Shown: one piece after another, positions 54,672 through 64,000 of the stretch | How positions within the stretch are numbered: the stretch's first letter is position 1 | How the letters are laid out: each line of letters begins with the position of its first letter | NCBI RefSeq assembly: GCF_004785935.1 | Contig: NZ_SRRP01000001.1 | Location: 372,001-436,000, forward strand | DNA: 64,000 nucleotides | Origin: Streptococcus rubneri | GTDB taxonomy: Bacteria > Bacillota > Bacilli > Lactobacillales > Streptococcaceae | Direction: 5' to 3' | Translations under genes and position numbers: made by a program | Notes under the pieces: model-generated | Database searches by the model: none | Told to the model about the DNA's origin: nothing | The model's input: the letters and a program-made list of their open reading frames with translations, nothing else

Positions 54672-55403
54672 ATGGATAAACTGAAAGAGTTGCAAGAAAT
54701 CATTGATCAGAGTCAACGGATCGTCTTTTTCGGTGGGGCAGGCGTCTCTACAGAATCCAATATTCCAGATTTTAGGAGTTCGGACGGCGTCTATAGCGTC
54801 ACATTGGGGCGCCATTTTACTGCAGAACAACTGGTCTCTCATACCATGTTTGAGCGCTATCCAGAGGACTTTTTCGACTTCTATAAGAAATACTTGCTCT
54901 ATCCAAATGCCAAGCCCAATGCAGCCCATCGCTATCTGGCTTGGCTGGAAGAGACCGGTAAGCTCAAGGCAGTGGTGACGCAAAATATTGATAGTCTCCA
55001 TGAAATGGCAGGGTCTAAAAAAGTCTTGAAACTCCATGGTAGTGCCGACCGTAATTACTGTACGAGTTGCCAGCGATTTTATGATTTAGAGTCCTTTCTA
55101 GCTTTGGAAGGGACTGTTCCACACTGTCTGGACTGTGGTAATGTCGTCAAGCCGGATGTAACCCTCTACGAGGAACCTCTCGATATGGACGTCTTTAGCC
55201 AAGCAGCCCAAGCCATCCGAGAGGCAGATCTGCTGATTATCGGTGGTACCTCCCTTGTTGTTTACCCAGCAGCCAGTCTGATTCAGTATTTCCAAGGGAA
55301 GCACCTAGTCGTCATCAATAAGACTAGCATCCCGCAAGACAAACAGGCAGACCTGGTTATCGAAGGAAAAATCGGGCATGTCTTCTCTCAATTGAAACAA
55401 TAA
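54672..55403 (+). CDS. Sir2-family NAD-dependent protein deacylase
   Basis: 243 residues from the ATG at 54672, behind AAGGAGGAAG. NAD-binding GAGVSTESNIPDFRS, TQNIDSLH, catalytic His in KLHGSADRNYC, two zinc CxxC pairs (CTSC and CLDC), and GGTSLVVYPAAS. A canonical class-U/III lysine deacylase in size and motifs, rather than a Sir2-type antiphage effector. It ends at a terminator, closing the deoD run. Confidence 0.92.
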   Translation: MDKLKELQEIIDQSQRIVFFGGAGVSTESNIPDFRSSDGVYSVTLGRHFTAEQLVSHTMFERYPEDFFDFYKKYLLYPNAKPNAAHRYLAWLEETGKLKAVVTQNIDSLHEMAGSKKVLKLHGSADRNYCTSCQRFYDLESFLALEGTVPHCLDCGNVVKPDVTLYEEPLDMDVFSQAAQAIREADLLIIGGTSLVVYPAASLIQYFQGKHLVVINKTSIPQDKQADLVIEGKIGHVFSQLKQ

Positions 55404-55406
55404 AAG

Positions 55407-55449
55407 AACACCTGAAGGAAGTAGAAGTTTACTTCTTTCAGGTGTTTTA
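55407..55449. terminator. Terminator between the sirtuin and mtaR genes
   Basis: AACACCTGAA and TTCAGGTGTT with an inner GTA/TAC stem, then TTTATT. Convergent genes. Confidence 0.85.
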
Positions 55450-55474
55450 TTGTGCTTGTGTAGCTGGTTAGTCC

Positions 55475-56383
55475 TTATTTATCAAATTGGACTTCCTCAA
55501 GTAAGTATTCGATAAATTTTTCACCCATCTTAGAGAGGCTAGCTTTCTCGTGTTGGATGTAGACTAGCTCGATTGGGTCATCGATATCTAGTGGGATGGA
55601 GACGATATTGTCTCCGTTGAGGTTGCTATTAAGGATCCCGGTCGCAATGGTGTAGCCGTCCAGACCAATCAAGAGATTGAAGAGGGTAGCACGGTCGCTG
55701 ACGACGATGGACTTTTTGTGATGCTCTTGGGAGAGGATCTCTTCTGAGAAGTAGAAGGAGTTGTGGGTCCCTTGGTCATAGCTGAGATAAGGGAAGTCTT
55801 CTAGATCTTCTAATTTCACCACCTCTTTGTTAGCTAGAGGGTTAGTCTTGCTGACGAAGATATGAGGTTGGGCAGTGAAGAGATGGGTTGCCTTGAGGTG
55901 GCTGTCATCCAGCATTTTTGAAAGGACATCCCGGTTATAGCCATTGAGGAAGAGGACACCGATTTCACTACGGAAGTTCTTGACGTCATCGATGATTTCC
56001 CAGGTTCTGGTCTCCCGTAAGAAGAGCTCGTATTTCTCCATATCGCTTTTCTTGAGGAGAGAGACGAAGGCTTCGACTACGAAGGCATAGTGCTGGGATG
56101 ATACGCTAAAGAGCTCCCGGTTGGCTACTGGATTTTTATAGCGTTCTTCTAAGAGTTGGGTCTGCTCCACGACTTGACGGGCATAAGAAAGGAACTCCAT
56201 CCCATCCTTAGTCAGAGTGATCCCCTTGGGATTACGGATGAAGATATCAATCCCCATTTCTTTTTCCAAGTCCCGCACAGCATTGGACAAACTTGGCTGG
56301 GTGATGAAGAGTTGCTTGGACGCCTCATTCATAGAGCCTGTTTCGACGATTTTGATAATGTAATGTAATTGTTGGATTCTCAT
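55475..56383 (-). CDS. LysR regulator of the MtaR/CpsY/MetR group
   Basis: 302 residues starting MRIQQLHYIIKIVETGSMNE, then LFITQPSLSNAVRDLEKEMG, nearly as in MtaR of S. agalactiae and CpsY of S. pyogenes/S. iniae. These control methionine uptake and synthesis and affect survival in blood and neutrophils. The effector domain spans about residues 90-295. Monocistronic and divergent from the membrane protein at 56526. Confidence 0.88.
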   Translation of the reverse strand: MRIQQLHYIIKIVETGSMNEASKQLFITQPSLSNAVRDLEKEMGIDIFIRNPKGITLTKDGMEFLSYARQVVEQTQLLEERYKNPVANRELFSVSSQHYAFVVEAFVSLLKKSDMEKYELFLRETRTWEIIDDVKNFRSEIGVLFLNGYNRDVLSKMLDDSHLKATHLFTAQPHIFVSKTNPLANKEVVKLEDLEDFPYLSYDQGTHNSFYFSEEILSQEHHKKSIVVSDRATLFNLLIGLDGYTIATGILNSNLNGDNIVSIPLDIDDPIELVYIQHEKASLSKMGEKFIEYLLEEVQFDK

Positions 56384-56468
56384 GCTTATATTTTAACATA
56401 CTTTTGACAGAAAATCCTAGCTGGTATCGGTCTATAGAAGGATTTTTCCCTCTAAATCAGGTTTAGAA

Positions 56469-56497
56469 TTGTAGGATTGATTGCCCTTTGATAGAAT
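56469..56497 (+). promoter_or_regulatory. Promoter of the large membrane protein
   Basis: TTGTAG (56469-56474), 17 bases, TAGAAT (56492-56497). The start point near 56504 excludes the ATGs at 56481-56498 as starts. Confidence 0.6.
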
Positions 56498-56525
56498 GAT
56501 GGAAAAGACTAGCTTTGGAGGCCTT

Positions 56526-57896
56526 ATGAAAAGAATTGCTCACTGGTTCAAAAAATGGAACCAGGAACTGGAGACTAAATTTTTAGCCAGTTTAGTAAAG
56601 ATGAACTTTTTGACCAACTTACTGTTTTTTCTTAGCTTGTCTGCTTTCCTTGTAATCAGAAGCTTATCAGCCAATATCCATGATTTGGGTTTTTGGAATG
56701 CTACTTTTGGTAGCGCAATTTACATTGGTGCAATTATTCTATTTGTTCTAGGGATTAGTTATTTTGTTCCCAATATCTTTGTGCTTCTGTATGTTATTTT
56801 TAGATGGTCTACGATTCAGTCCCAGACTTTGGAAAAGGAACTGGTCGGTGTCTACGATAAGAAAGAAGCGCAAAGAATTAAACGAAGAGTCAACAATCGC
56901 AAGTACTTTGTGATCCTTTGGATAGGAGTCTTTGGCTGTATCTTGGAATCCTTCTTCATTTATCAGGTAAAGGATTTGACGAGTTCTGATTGGACCCAGC
57001 AGCTCATCAATGAGCAGAAGCATACCATGATTTGGTCGGATGCTCTCCCGACGATTCTTACTTTGGCATTGATTTCCTTCCTAGCTCTTGTCATTTATTC
57101 TTATAGGGATGCCAATTCCTTGTCCCCACTTTTGAATATCTTTTGTATCAGTGGGATTTTGATGGGTTTGGTGCTAGTAGTGGTATTTGACATCCAGGTG
57201 CAAGTCATCGGTTGTCACACGGTCTTCTGCTTGGTTTATTCCATTAGCCTCCTGAGGACTCGGATGAAGGAGTGGCAGGGAGAGCAGGATCCAAATAGGG
57301 TCTATGACAATCCAATTCTTCAGCGCTTTCACACCATTCTCAACCAATCCAAACATTGGCCTTGGTTGGCAGTCGTCTTTGCCCTACCTTTGTTAGCAGT
57401 ATTGGTCATGGTCCTCATGCTCTTTGGTCAACGACCTGATAGCTTGATCAAGGCCTGGACCAATACAGCAGATTGGACCTTCTCGGAAAAGATTCCTCCT
57501 CAGAATCTTATTATTGATGAGCATTACCTCTGTACAGTCGCAGCTGGTGGCCATGAAAAGGTGGTCAAGCCCCAACGGATGGGCATCCGCCATGGTCATC
57601 CTGTTGTCGTCAATCGCCAGCTCTGTATTGCCAATGCCTTTGAGCAGGTGCTAGAAGAAAAGACGCCAGGTTTCCATCGTTTCCTACGTCGTAATTATGA
57701 CCGCTATGGCTATCCCTTTGCCAAACATATCAAGAAGAAATGGGCCATGGATGTCATTTACTATCTGATGAAGCCCCTGGAATGGATTTTCTTGTTGGTT
57801 CTCTACTTGGTCGATCTCAAGCCAGAAAATCGCATCGCTTTACAGTATATCCCACCGGTACCAGAAGGGTTTTCTCCTGAGACAGATGGGAAATGA
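56526..57896 (+). CDS. Large membrane protein of unknown function (possibly DUF6688)
   Basis: 456 residues from the ATG at 56526, directly after TTTGGAGG. Seven or eight hydrophobic segments lie between residues 25 and 300. A soluble C-terminal region follows with clustered Cys/His: HYLCTVAAGGHEKVVKPQR, RHGHPVVVNRQLCIANAFEQ, then FHRFLRRNYDRYGYPFAKHI. The latter part matches my memory of DUF6688 proteins. No established activity. It stands alone between mtaR and the pyrK promoter. Confidence 0.7.
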   Translation: MKRIAHWFKKWNQELETKFLASLVKMNFLTNLLFFLSLSAFLVIRSLSANIHDLGFWNATFGSAIYIGAIILFVLGISYFVPNIFVLLYVIFRWSTIQSQTLEKELVGVYDKKEAQRIKRRVNNRKYFVILWIGVFGCILESFFIYQVKDLTSSDWTQQLINEQKHTMIWSDALPTILTLALISFLALVIYSYRDANSLSPLLNIFCISGILMGLVLVVVFDIQVQVIGCHTVFCLVYSISLLRTRMKEWQGEQDPNRVYDNPILQRFHTILNQSKHWPWLAVVFALPLLAVLVMVLMLFGQRPDSLIKAWTNTADWTFSEKIPPQNLIIDEHYLCTVAAGGHEKVVKPQRMGIRHGHPVVVNRQLCIANAFEQVLEEKTPGFHRFLRRNYDRYGYPFAKHIKKKWAMDVIYYLMKPLEWIFLLVLYLVDLKPENRIALQYIPPVPEGFSPETDGK

Positions 57897-57917
57897 GCGG
57901 AGCCATCAGTCTTCTAC

Positions 57918-58066
57918 TTGACAAGCGACAAGGAGCGCGATATAATGAGACAAATTCAACCTTTAAGGGGCCCAGAGAGACCTGCAAGGAAAGACAGAAA
58001 AAAGATTAGCGGACCGATTCTAGCTGATCGTTTGTAGGACCTTGCTTTTGCGAGGTCTTTTTTGCT
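57918..58066 (+). promoter_or_regulatory. PyrR attenuator and promoter of pyrK-pyrD
   Basis: Consensus promoter TTGACA (57918-57923), 17 bases, TATAAT (57941-57946). The leader contains a PyrR-binding hairpin between CCTTTAAGG and GCAAGG with the conserved loop CCCAGAGAGACC (57970-57981), and ends in a terminator (GACCTTGC 58038-58045 with GCGAGGTC 58050-58057, T6). Uridine nucleotides acting through PyrR would favour termination. Confidence 0.85.
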
Positions 58067-58087
58067 GGAAGAAAGAAGAGGAAACCA

Positions 58088-59843
<1,756 letters not shown>

Positions 59844-60047
59844 AGATTATCATTAAAATAAAAAATACCTGCTGGCTACAACCCCAACAGGCTACTGAGT
59901 AAGCTACAACTGAAACAACCCTTCCTCAGCATAGCAAAAATTTTACAGGAAAATCGGATCTTCGTCAAGATTTTGACATGTTTGTGAATCTTCCCTAGTC
60001 GAAAGGTGAAAAAAACAGATTGAATCCGAACGTTTTACGAATAATTC
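59844..60047. other. Intergenic region after pyrD
   Basis: No gene. It holds two inverted repeats: CCTG-TGG with CCA-CAGG at about 59868-59891, and GCTACTGAG (59891-59899) with CTCAGCATAGC (59925-59935). Neither has a good T-tract, so termination after pyrD is unclear. Confidence 0.5.
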
Positions 60048-60187
60048 TTGACTTTTCTTTCATATCGTACTACAATGTAGAAAAACCTTTAAAGTGGTCC
60101 AGAGAGGCTCCTAAGGTCTAGACGGTGAATCAGGGTAGATACTACCTAATTTTCGTGTAACCTTGCCTCGGGCAAGGTTTTTTTGTG
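60048..60187 (+). promoter_or_regulatory. PyrR attenuator and promoter of pyrF-pyrE
   Basis: Promoter TTGACT (60048-60053), 17 bases, TACAAT (60071-60076). The PyrR-binding hairpin is CCTTTAAAG to CCTAAGG with loop GGTCCAGAGAGGC (60096-60108). Terminator AACCTTGCC (60159-60167) with GGCAAGGTT (60171-60179), then T7. A second, separate copy of the control found before pyrK. Confidence 0.87.
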
Positions 60188-60219
60188 GAAAAAATGTCAG
60201 CCATAAAAAGGAGAAACCC

Positions 60220-60912
60220 ATGCGTGAAGAACGTCCCATCATCGCCCTTGACTTTCCAGCTTTTGAAGATGTCAAAAACTTTTTAGAACATTTCCCAGAA
60301 GATGAAAAACTTTTTGTAAAAATCGGAATGGAATTTTTCTATGCAGTTGGCCCAGAAATTGTTCACTATCTGAAAGGTCGTGGCCACAGTATTTTCTTGG
60401 ACCTAAAATTGCACGACATCCCAAATACGGTTAAGTCAGCTATGTCTGTCCTTGGCACCTTCGGTGTAGATATGGTAACAGTTCATGCAGCCGGTGGTGT
60501 AGAGATGATGCGCGAAGCTAAAAAAGCACTTGGACCAGGAGCCAAATTGGTGGCCGTAACTCAATTGACTTCTACCAGTGAAGAGGATATGCGGGATTGC
60601 CAAAACATCCAAACCACTGTCCAAGAGTCAGTTGTTAATTATGCCCGCAAGGCGCAAGAAGCAGGCTTGGATGGCGTAGTCTGCTCAGCTCATGAAGTAG
60701 ATTTGATCAAGAAAGCTACATCAGAAGAGTTTGTCTGCGTAACCCCAGGGATCCGTCCTGCAGGAGCAGAAATTGGTGACCAAAAACGGGTCATGACCCC
60801 ACAAGAAGCCCATGCTATCGGTTCAGACTACATCGTGGTTGGACGCCCGATCATTCAAGCAGAAAACCCATGGGATGCTTACCATGAGATTAAGAGACAG
60901 TGGAATGCGTAA
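60220..60912 (+). CDS. pyrF: Orotidine 5'-phosphate decarboxylase
   Basis: 230 residues from the ATG at 60220, behind AAAAAGGAG; the longer frame reaches back into the attenuator. Family-defining [16 protein letters not shown] (catalytic Lys-Asp tetrad), [12 protein letters not shown] and [11 protein letters not shown]. Last step to UMP. Followed by an unusual 480-bp repeat region before pyrE. Confidence 0.97.
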   Translation: MREERPIIALDFPAFEDVKNFLEHFPEDEKLFVKIGMEFFYAVGPEIVHYLKGRGHSIFLDLKLHDIPNTVKSAMSVLGTFGVDMVTVHAAGGVEMMREAKKALGPGAKLVAVTQLTSTSEEDMRDCQNIQTTVQESVVNYARKAQEAGLDGVVCSAHEVDLIKKATSEEFVCVTPGIRPAGAEIGDQKRVMTPQEAHAIGSDYIVVGRPIIQAENPWDAYHEIKRQWNA

Positions 60913-61277
60913 GAGCTACTAAAAGTGAAACTTTTGTAGCTCTACGGGAAGTCCTATGGGACCTTCCCTAACGCATTCACTAGATCTCAGAAGAGAAAAT
61001 GATCGTTTCTCTTCTGAGATCGTCGGAATAATAATCGCCAGTAAAAGTAAAACTTCTGTAGTTCTACGGGAAGTCCGATAGGATCTTCCCTAACGAGTTC
61101 ACTAGATTTAGAGGATAAAAATAATCGTTTTATCCTCTAAATCGTCGGAATGAACAGAGCCCGATAGGGCCTTCCTAAACTATTCACTAACTTAGTTGAA
61201 AGAAAATTATCGTTTCTTTCAACTAAGTGTCGGAACTAAAAAAGTCCGATAGGATCTTCCCTAACGCATTCATTAGA
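60913..61277 (+). repeat. Tandem hairpin repeats between pyrF and pyrE
   Basis: Three units each contain a perfect 16-bp hairpin with a 7-nt loop: arms 60983-60998/61006-61021, 61105-61120/61128-61143 and 61190-61205/61213-61228. Loops are ATGATCG, ATAATCG and ATTATCG. The arms of the three are unrelated in sequence. Shared flanks are TTCACTA before and GTCGGAA after. Each is preceded by a smaller hairpin (GGGAAGTCC/GGACCTTCCC, its variants, or GCCC-GATA-GGGC). A fourth unit (from 61244) has the left flank, but no such hairpin. Unit 1 also begins with a 12-bp hairpin at 60913-60942. Confidence 0.9.
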
Positions 61278-61395
61278 ATAAGGGAGTACACTGTTCTAAC
61301 TCGAGCTTTTTGTTTCTATTTCCCTATCATTTAAGTTATTCAAATCATTCGTTGATTTAAATCGTATTCGATTAAAATCGTAAAAAGGAGTTATC
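61278..61395. other. Remainder of the pyrF-pyrE spacer
   Basis: No gene. An A+T-rich stretch with AAATCA/TGATTT and GATTTAAATC palindromes near 61342-61363, then AAAAAGGAG, the pyrE ribosome site. No PyrR element and no clear promoter are visible. Confidence 0.5.
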
Positions 61396-62025
61396 ATGTC
61401 ATTAGCTAAAGATATTGCCAGCCATCTTCTAAAAATTGAAGCTGTTTATTTGAAACCAGAAGAGCCTTTTACTTGGGCTTCTGGGATCAAGTCCCCTATT
61501 TATACGGATAACCGAGTGACCCTCGCTTATCCTGAAACTCGTACCCTGATTGAGAATGGCTTCGTGGACAAAATCAAGGAAGCCTTCCCAGAAGTTGAGG
61601 TCATTGCTGGAACGGCAACTGCGGGGATTCCTCATGGTGCCATTATTGCTGACAAGATGAACCTGCCTTTTGCCTACATCCGTAGCAAACCAAAAGATCA
61701 TGGCGCTGGTAATCAAATTGAAGGCCGTGTTCCAAAGGGGCAAAAGATGGTTGTGGTTGAGGACTTGATTTCTACTGGTGGTTCTGTTCTGGATGCTGTC
61801 GCAGCTGCGAAGCGTGAAGGAGCAGATGTCCTTGGTGTAGTAGCCATCTTCACCTACCAATTGGAGAAGGCAGATAAGAAATTTACAGAGGCTGGAGTTC
61901 AACTCGAAACCTTGTCCAACTACACAGAATTGATTCATTTGGCAGAAGAACAAGGCTACATCACTTCGGAAGGCTTGGATTTGTTACGCCGTTTCAAGGA
62001 AAACCAAGAAACTTGGCAAGACTAA
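61396..62025 (+). CDS. pyrE: Orotate phosphoribosyltransferase
   Basis: 209 residues. PRPP-binding motif [17 protein letters not shown] (broken P-loop) near residue 120, with [15 protein letters not shown] at the start and [17 protein letters not shown] as the flexible loop. Makes OMP from orotate. Presumably transcribed through the hairpin repeats from the pyrF promoter. Confidence 0.97.
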   Translation: MSLAKDIASHLLKIEAVYLKPEEPFTWASGIKSPIYTDNRVTLAYPETRTLIENGFVDKIKEAFPEVEVIAGTATAGIPHGAIIADKMNLPFAYIRSKPKDHGAGNQIEGRVPKGQKMVVVEDLISTGGSVLDAVAAAKREGADVLGVVAIFTYQLEKADKKFTEAGVQLETLSNYTELIHLAEEQGYITSEGLDLLRRFKENQETWQD

Positions 62026-62036
62026 AGAAAACATGA

Positions 62037-62068
62037 TAGAAGGGCCTTTAATGGGCTCTTCTTTTGTT
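62037..62068 (+). terminator. Terminator after pyrE
   Basis: AGAAGGGCC and GGGCTCTTCT around TTTAAT, then TTTG. Confidence 0.75.
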
Positions 62069-62086
62069 TAAGTAAAGGAAAGAGAA

Positions 62087-62956
62087 ATGATGCAGCTTGA
62101 AAGACGCACTCGTCTGAGTGTAGAAGAAAAGAAGCAGTGTGAACAACTTGTTCGTGGCTGTCACAAAATTGACCAGACCTATCGCTTGCCCTATTTAGAT
62201 AATCTCTACAATACGGATCCCTCTATGTCTTCTTTCATCCTAGCACTAGTAGAGGATCAGCTGGTTGGATTTTTGTCCATCTATGCGGATGAACCCAAAG
62301 AGGCGGAAGTGCAGCTCTTTGTTACTCCTCTTTTTCGTAGACAAGGAATTGCTCGTTCCCTGTGGGATGATTTCATGGACTTGGCCCAGGACTATCAGCT
62401 AGAAGACCGTCTGTATGTATCAGAGGTTCGGTTTTTGGAGCAACATCCGGATTTACTTAGCCATTTCCATTTAGTGGAGGCAGAGGAGGAAGACCACGAA
62501 CTATGGTTGGAGGCACCTTGTCAAATCTCAAACCTTGAGGAGAGAGAAGGTCTGATGGTGTTGGAAGCTCAGGAGTCCATTATCCCAGAGATTGCTCGCT
62601 TTCAATCCAGGGCTTTTGAGACGGATGTAGAGTATGCCCTCAAATATGCGACAGAGTCCTTAGAGGTGGAGGATACGCGGCTCTTTGTATTGCGTGACCA
62701 AGAGCAAGTACTTGCTTCTGTTACGGTGGATCTATCTCAGGGAACGACCTATTTCTTTGGATTAGTCGTTGACCCGGATCATCTCCGCAAAGGGTATGCG
62801 CGCTATCTCTTACGAAGTGTGATGAATCAGATGGCTGAAGAAGTCCAGCAAAAGTTTCAGATAGTTGTCGAAAAAGAGAACCAAGCTGCTCTCAGTCTCT
62901 ATCTAGGGCTTGGATTTACCATCCAAACAGAAGTCCTCTATTTGATGGAAAGCTGA
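62087..62956 (+). CDS. GNAT-family acetyltransferase, two GNAT folds
   Basis: 289 residues. Both halves look like N-acetyltransferase folds. The N-terminal half has VTPLFRRQGIARSLWDDF (acetyl-CoA loop, residues 82-99) and the C-terminal half LVVDPDHLRKGYARYLLRSV (about 225-244). Tandem GNAT proteins of this form are common in streptococci; the acceptor is unknown. RBS AAAGGAAAG. Confidence 0.85.
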   Translation: MMQLERRTRLSVEEKKQCEQLVRGCHKIDQTYRLPYLDNLYNTDPSMSSFILALVEDQLVGFLSIYADEPKEAEVQLFVTPLFRRQGIARSLWDDFMDLAQDYQLEDRLYVSEVRFLEQHPDLLSHFHLVEAEEEDHELWLEAPCQISNLEEREGLMVLEAQESIIPEIARFQSRAFETDVEYALKYATESLEVEDTRLFVLRDQEQVLASVTVDLSQGTTYFFGLVVDPDHLRKGYARYLLRSVMNQMAEEVQQKFQIVVEKENQAALSLYLGLGFTIQTEVLYLMES

Positions 62957-62983
62957 TAGAATCCAGCAGAATCAGCATTTTTT

Positions 62984-62992
62984 TGCTATAAT
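62984..62992 (+). promoter_or_regulatory. Extended -10 promoter, start codon 7 bases downstream
   Basis: TGCTATAAT preceded by T7, as before uvrC. The predicted start point coincides with the ATG at 62999. Confidence 0.55.
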
Positions 62993-62998
62993 GGTCCT

Positions 62999-64000
62999 AT
63001 GTTAGTGAAAAGTAAAAATATCCTATTTGGGGTGCTCCATCTGGTTATGTTGCTCCTGATGGTGCACTGGTTTATCATTAGCGTCGTCTATCTCAAAGAC
63101 ATTTCGTGGTTGGCGCTGATAGCTGGAGGATTCGTCTTTCTGCTAGGCTATTTTGGCCGTTCTTCCATCACAAGAGCTTTTAACTGGTTAATGAAGCACA
63201 AGACCGGGCTGATGCTAGGAGCTATTCTTGTTCAGGTCATTTTTATGCTTTCCGCAGAACTCTTTATCCGGCGGGATGCGGCAGTGGTCTATACGGGAGC
63301 TTTCGGTCTTCTAAAAGAGACTTCCATCTCAAGTTACTTGACTCGAAATCCTAATAATCTCCCCTTATTCTTGTACGAACGCTTTTTCTACCAGATTTTT
63401 GGTGGTGCGGGACTCTGGATCATGCAGATTCTCAACATGGTCTATGTAAATGCAGGAGCTGTTCTCCTCTATCGTTTAGGATTGAAACACTACGATCAAA
63501 AAGTAGCGGATTGGGTCTATACGCTCTATTTGGTCTTGATTTGTTACTCTCCTTATTTCTACTCCATGTATACAGATATTCCTCCTCTTCCATTAATTGC
63601 TTTGCAGTTAGGATTGGCTCTAGATATCTTAAAGAGTAAGAGTAGTAGCTCGCAAGAGAAGACCTCCTTGTGGCTGGGTCTTTTGTCGGGGATCACCATG
63701 CTCATTCGTCCGACGACCATTATTGTGGTTTTAGCTTTTTGGATGGTCCTTTTCTTCAAAGGCCAGTGGAAGGTTTTTGGGAAAGTTTTTGCTCTGACAG
63801 CCCTATCGACTGGACTAGTCTTTGGAGCTCTTAATACGGCTGTCAAACACCAAACAGTTGTTCCTATTCTCAAAGGGGAAGGGTTGGCCAAAGGTCCTCT
63901 CTTGTTTATCAATCTCGGTTTGACCAATATTGGACATAATCAGGAGGATATGAAAGAAGGCCTCTTACAATATGTTGATGAGGACAAGCGAGATGAGTAT
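62999..64000 (+). CDS. Polytopic membrane protein, GT-C glycosyltransferase-like, 3' end outside
   Basis: At least 334 residues, open at the window edge. Eight or more membrane segments. A large loop after the second or third helix (RNPNNLPLFLYERFFYQIFG, about residues 115-135) and a helix pair with CYSPYFYSMYTDIPPLPL are the pattern of lipid-linked-sugar-using GT-C enzymes of the PMT/ArnT kind; the first loop has ELFIRRDAA. It probably transfers sugar from a polyprenyl carrier to a surface polymer. The start is inferred from MLVKSKNILFGVLHLV; no Shine-Dalgarno is present. Confidence 0.7.
   Translation, partial: MLVKSKNILFGVLHLVMLLLMVHWFIISVVYLKDISWLALIAGGFVFLLGYFGRSSITRAFNWLMKHKTGLMLGAILVQVIFMLSAELFIRRDAAVVYTGAFGLLKETSISSYLTRNPNNLPLFLYERFFYQIFGGAGLWIMQILNMVYVNAGAVLLYRLGLKHYDQKVADWVYTLYLVLICYSPYFYSMYTDIPPLPLIALQLGLALDILKSKSSSSQEKTSLWLGLLSGITMLIRPTTIIVVLAFWMVLFFKGQWKVFGKVFALTALSTGLVFGALNTAVKHQTVVPILKGEGLAKGPLLFINLGLTNIGHNQEDMKEGLLQYVDEDKRDEY

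Noticed and set aside
54672-55403. Sirtuin next to a HEPN protein as a possible antiphage defence pair
   Set aside because: The Sir2 is a canonical zinc-containing deacylase by its motifs and size, and the genes lie in a conserved housekeeping cluster. No defence signature is present beyond the HEPN motif.
60913-61277. The pyrF-pyrE hairpins as a CRISPR array or rho-independent terminators
   Set aside because: Unit lengths are irregular (122 and 85 bp), the parts that vary are self-complementary unlike spacers, and no T-tracts follow the stems.

Overview
The window is chromosomal DNA of an oral Streptococcus, most likely of the sanguinis/parasanguinis/mitis side of the genus. This rests on moderate G+C, AAAGGAG-type ribosome binding sites, many extended -10 (TGnTATAAT) promoters, and genus-typical neighbourhoods: rplU-prp-rpmA with a cleavable L27 extension, LysR-lspA-rluD, rpiA-deoB-punA-deoD, and pyrK-pyrD / pyrF-pyrE under PyrR-type attenuators. 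I could not search databases, so the species is not fixed.

Layout. 1-4.7 kb: 3' end of rmlB, two small exported proteins, a cysteine desulfurase with ThiI (tRNA 4-thiouridine). 4.7-9.7 kb: pyruvate phosphate dikinase, divergent from a CcpN-like HTH-CBS regulator and the dikinase regulatory kinase/phosphorylase, then a lipoprotein. 9.8-13.4 kb: L21-leader/rplU/prp/rpmA and LysR-lspA-rluD. 13.5-15.6 kb: a proB'-'proC deletion scar and an ABC-F gene with a textbook attenuation leader. 15.7-20.6 kb: hemW, acyl-ACP thioesterase and membrane/HAD genes. 20.6-21.9 kb: a small A+T-rich insertion with an immunity-like gene, bounded by 30-nt near-identical direct repeats that copy the uvrC promoter. 21.9-36 kb: housekeeping genes (uvrC, pepV, ldcB, rpmE2, a DHH phosphodiesterase, flavodoxin, chorismate mutase, ClC, rplS, tRNA-Arg).

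37.2-45.4 kb holds a complete type II-A CRISPR-Cas system of the S. thermophilus CRISPR1 kind: cas9 (1140 codons), tracrRNA with its own promoter, cas1, cas2, a long csn2, a leader ending ATTTGAG, and an array of 35 repeats and 34 spacers. The last repeat is degenerate at its final base, as expected of the leader-distal end.

45.6-57.9 kb: a PrsW-like protease, mnmE, the nucleoside salvage cluster rpiA-deoB-DUF1697-punA-ClC-deoD, a HEPN-motif protein, a sirtuin, an MtaR/CpsY-type LysR regulator and a large membrane protein. 57.9-62 kb: pyrimidine genes in two PyrR-attenuated units. The window ends inside a multi-spanning membrane protein.

The least explained sequence is non-coding. (i) Between pyrF and pyrE lie three perfect 16-bp hairpins with unrelated stem sequences but the same 7-nt loop pattern (ATNATCG) and the same flanks. 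(ii) A roughly 480-nt leader before deoD carries four copies of a hairpin/micro-ORF unit (C-S/C-D-L-N-T-S-G-K-L), while deoD itself lacks a visible Shine-Dalgarno. (iii) The ABC-F leader has an M-N-N-stop micro-ORF and mutually exclusive hairpins. (iv) The tracrRNA promoter overlaps a CcpA cre-like sequence.
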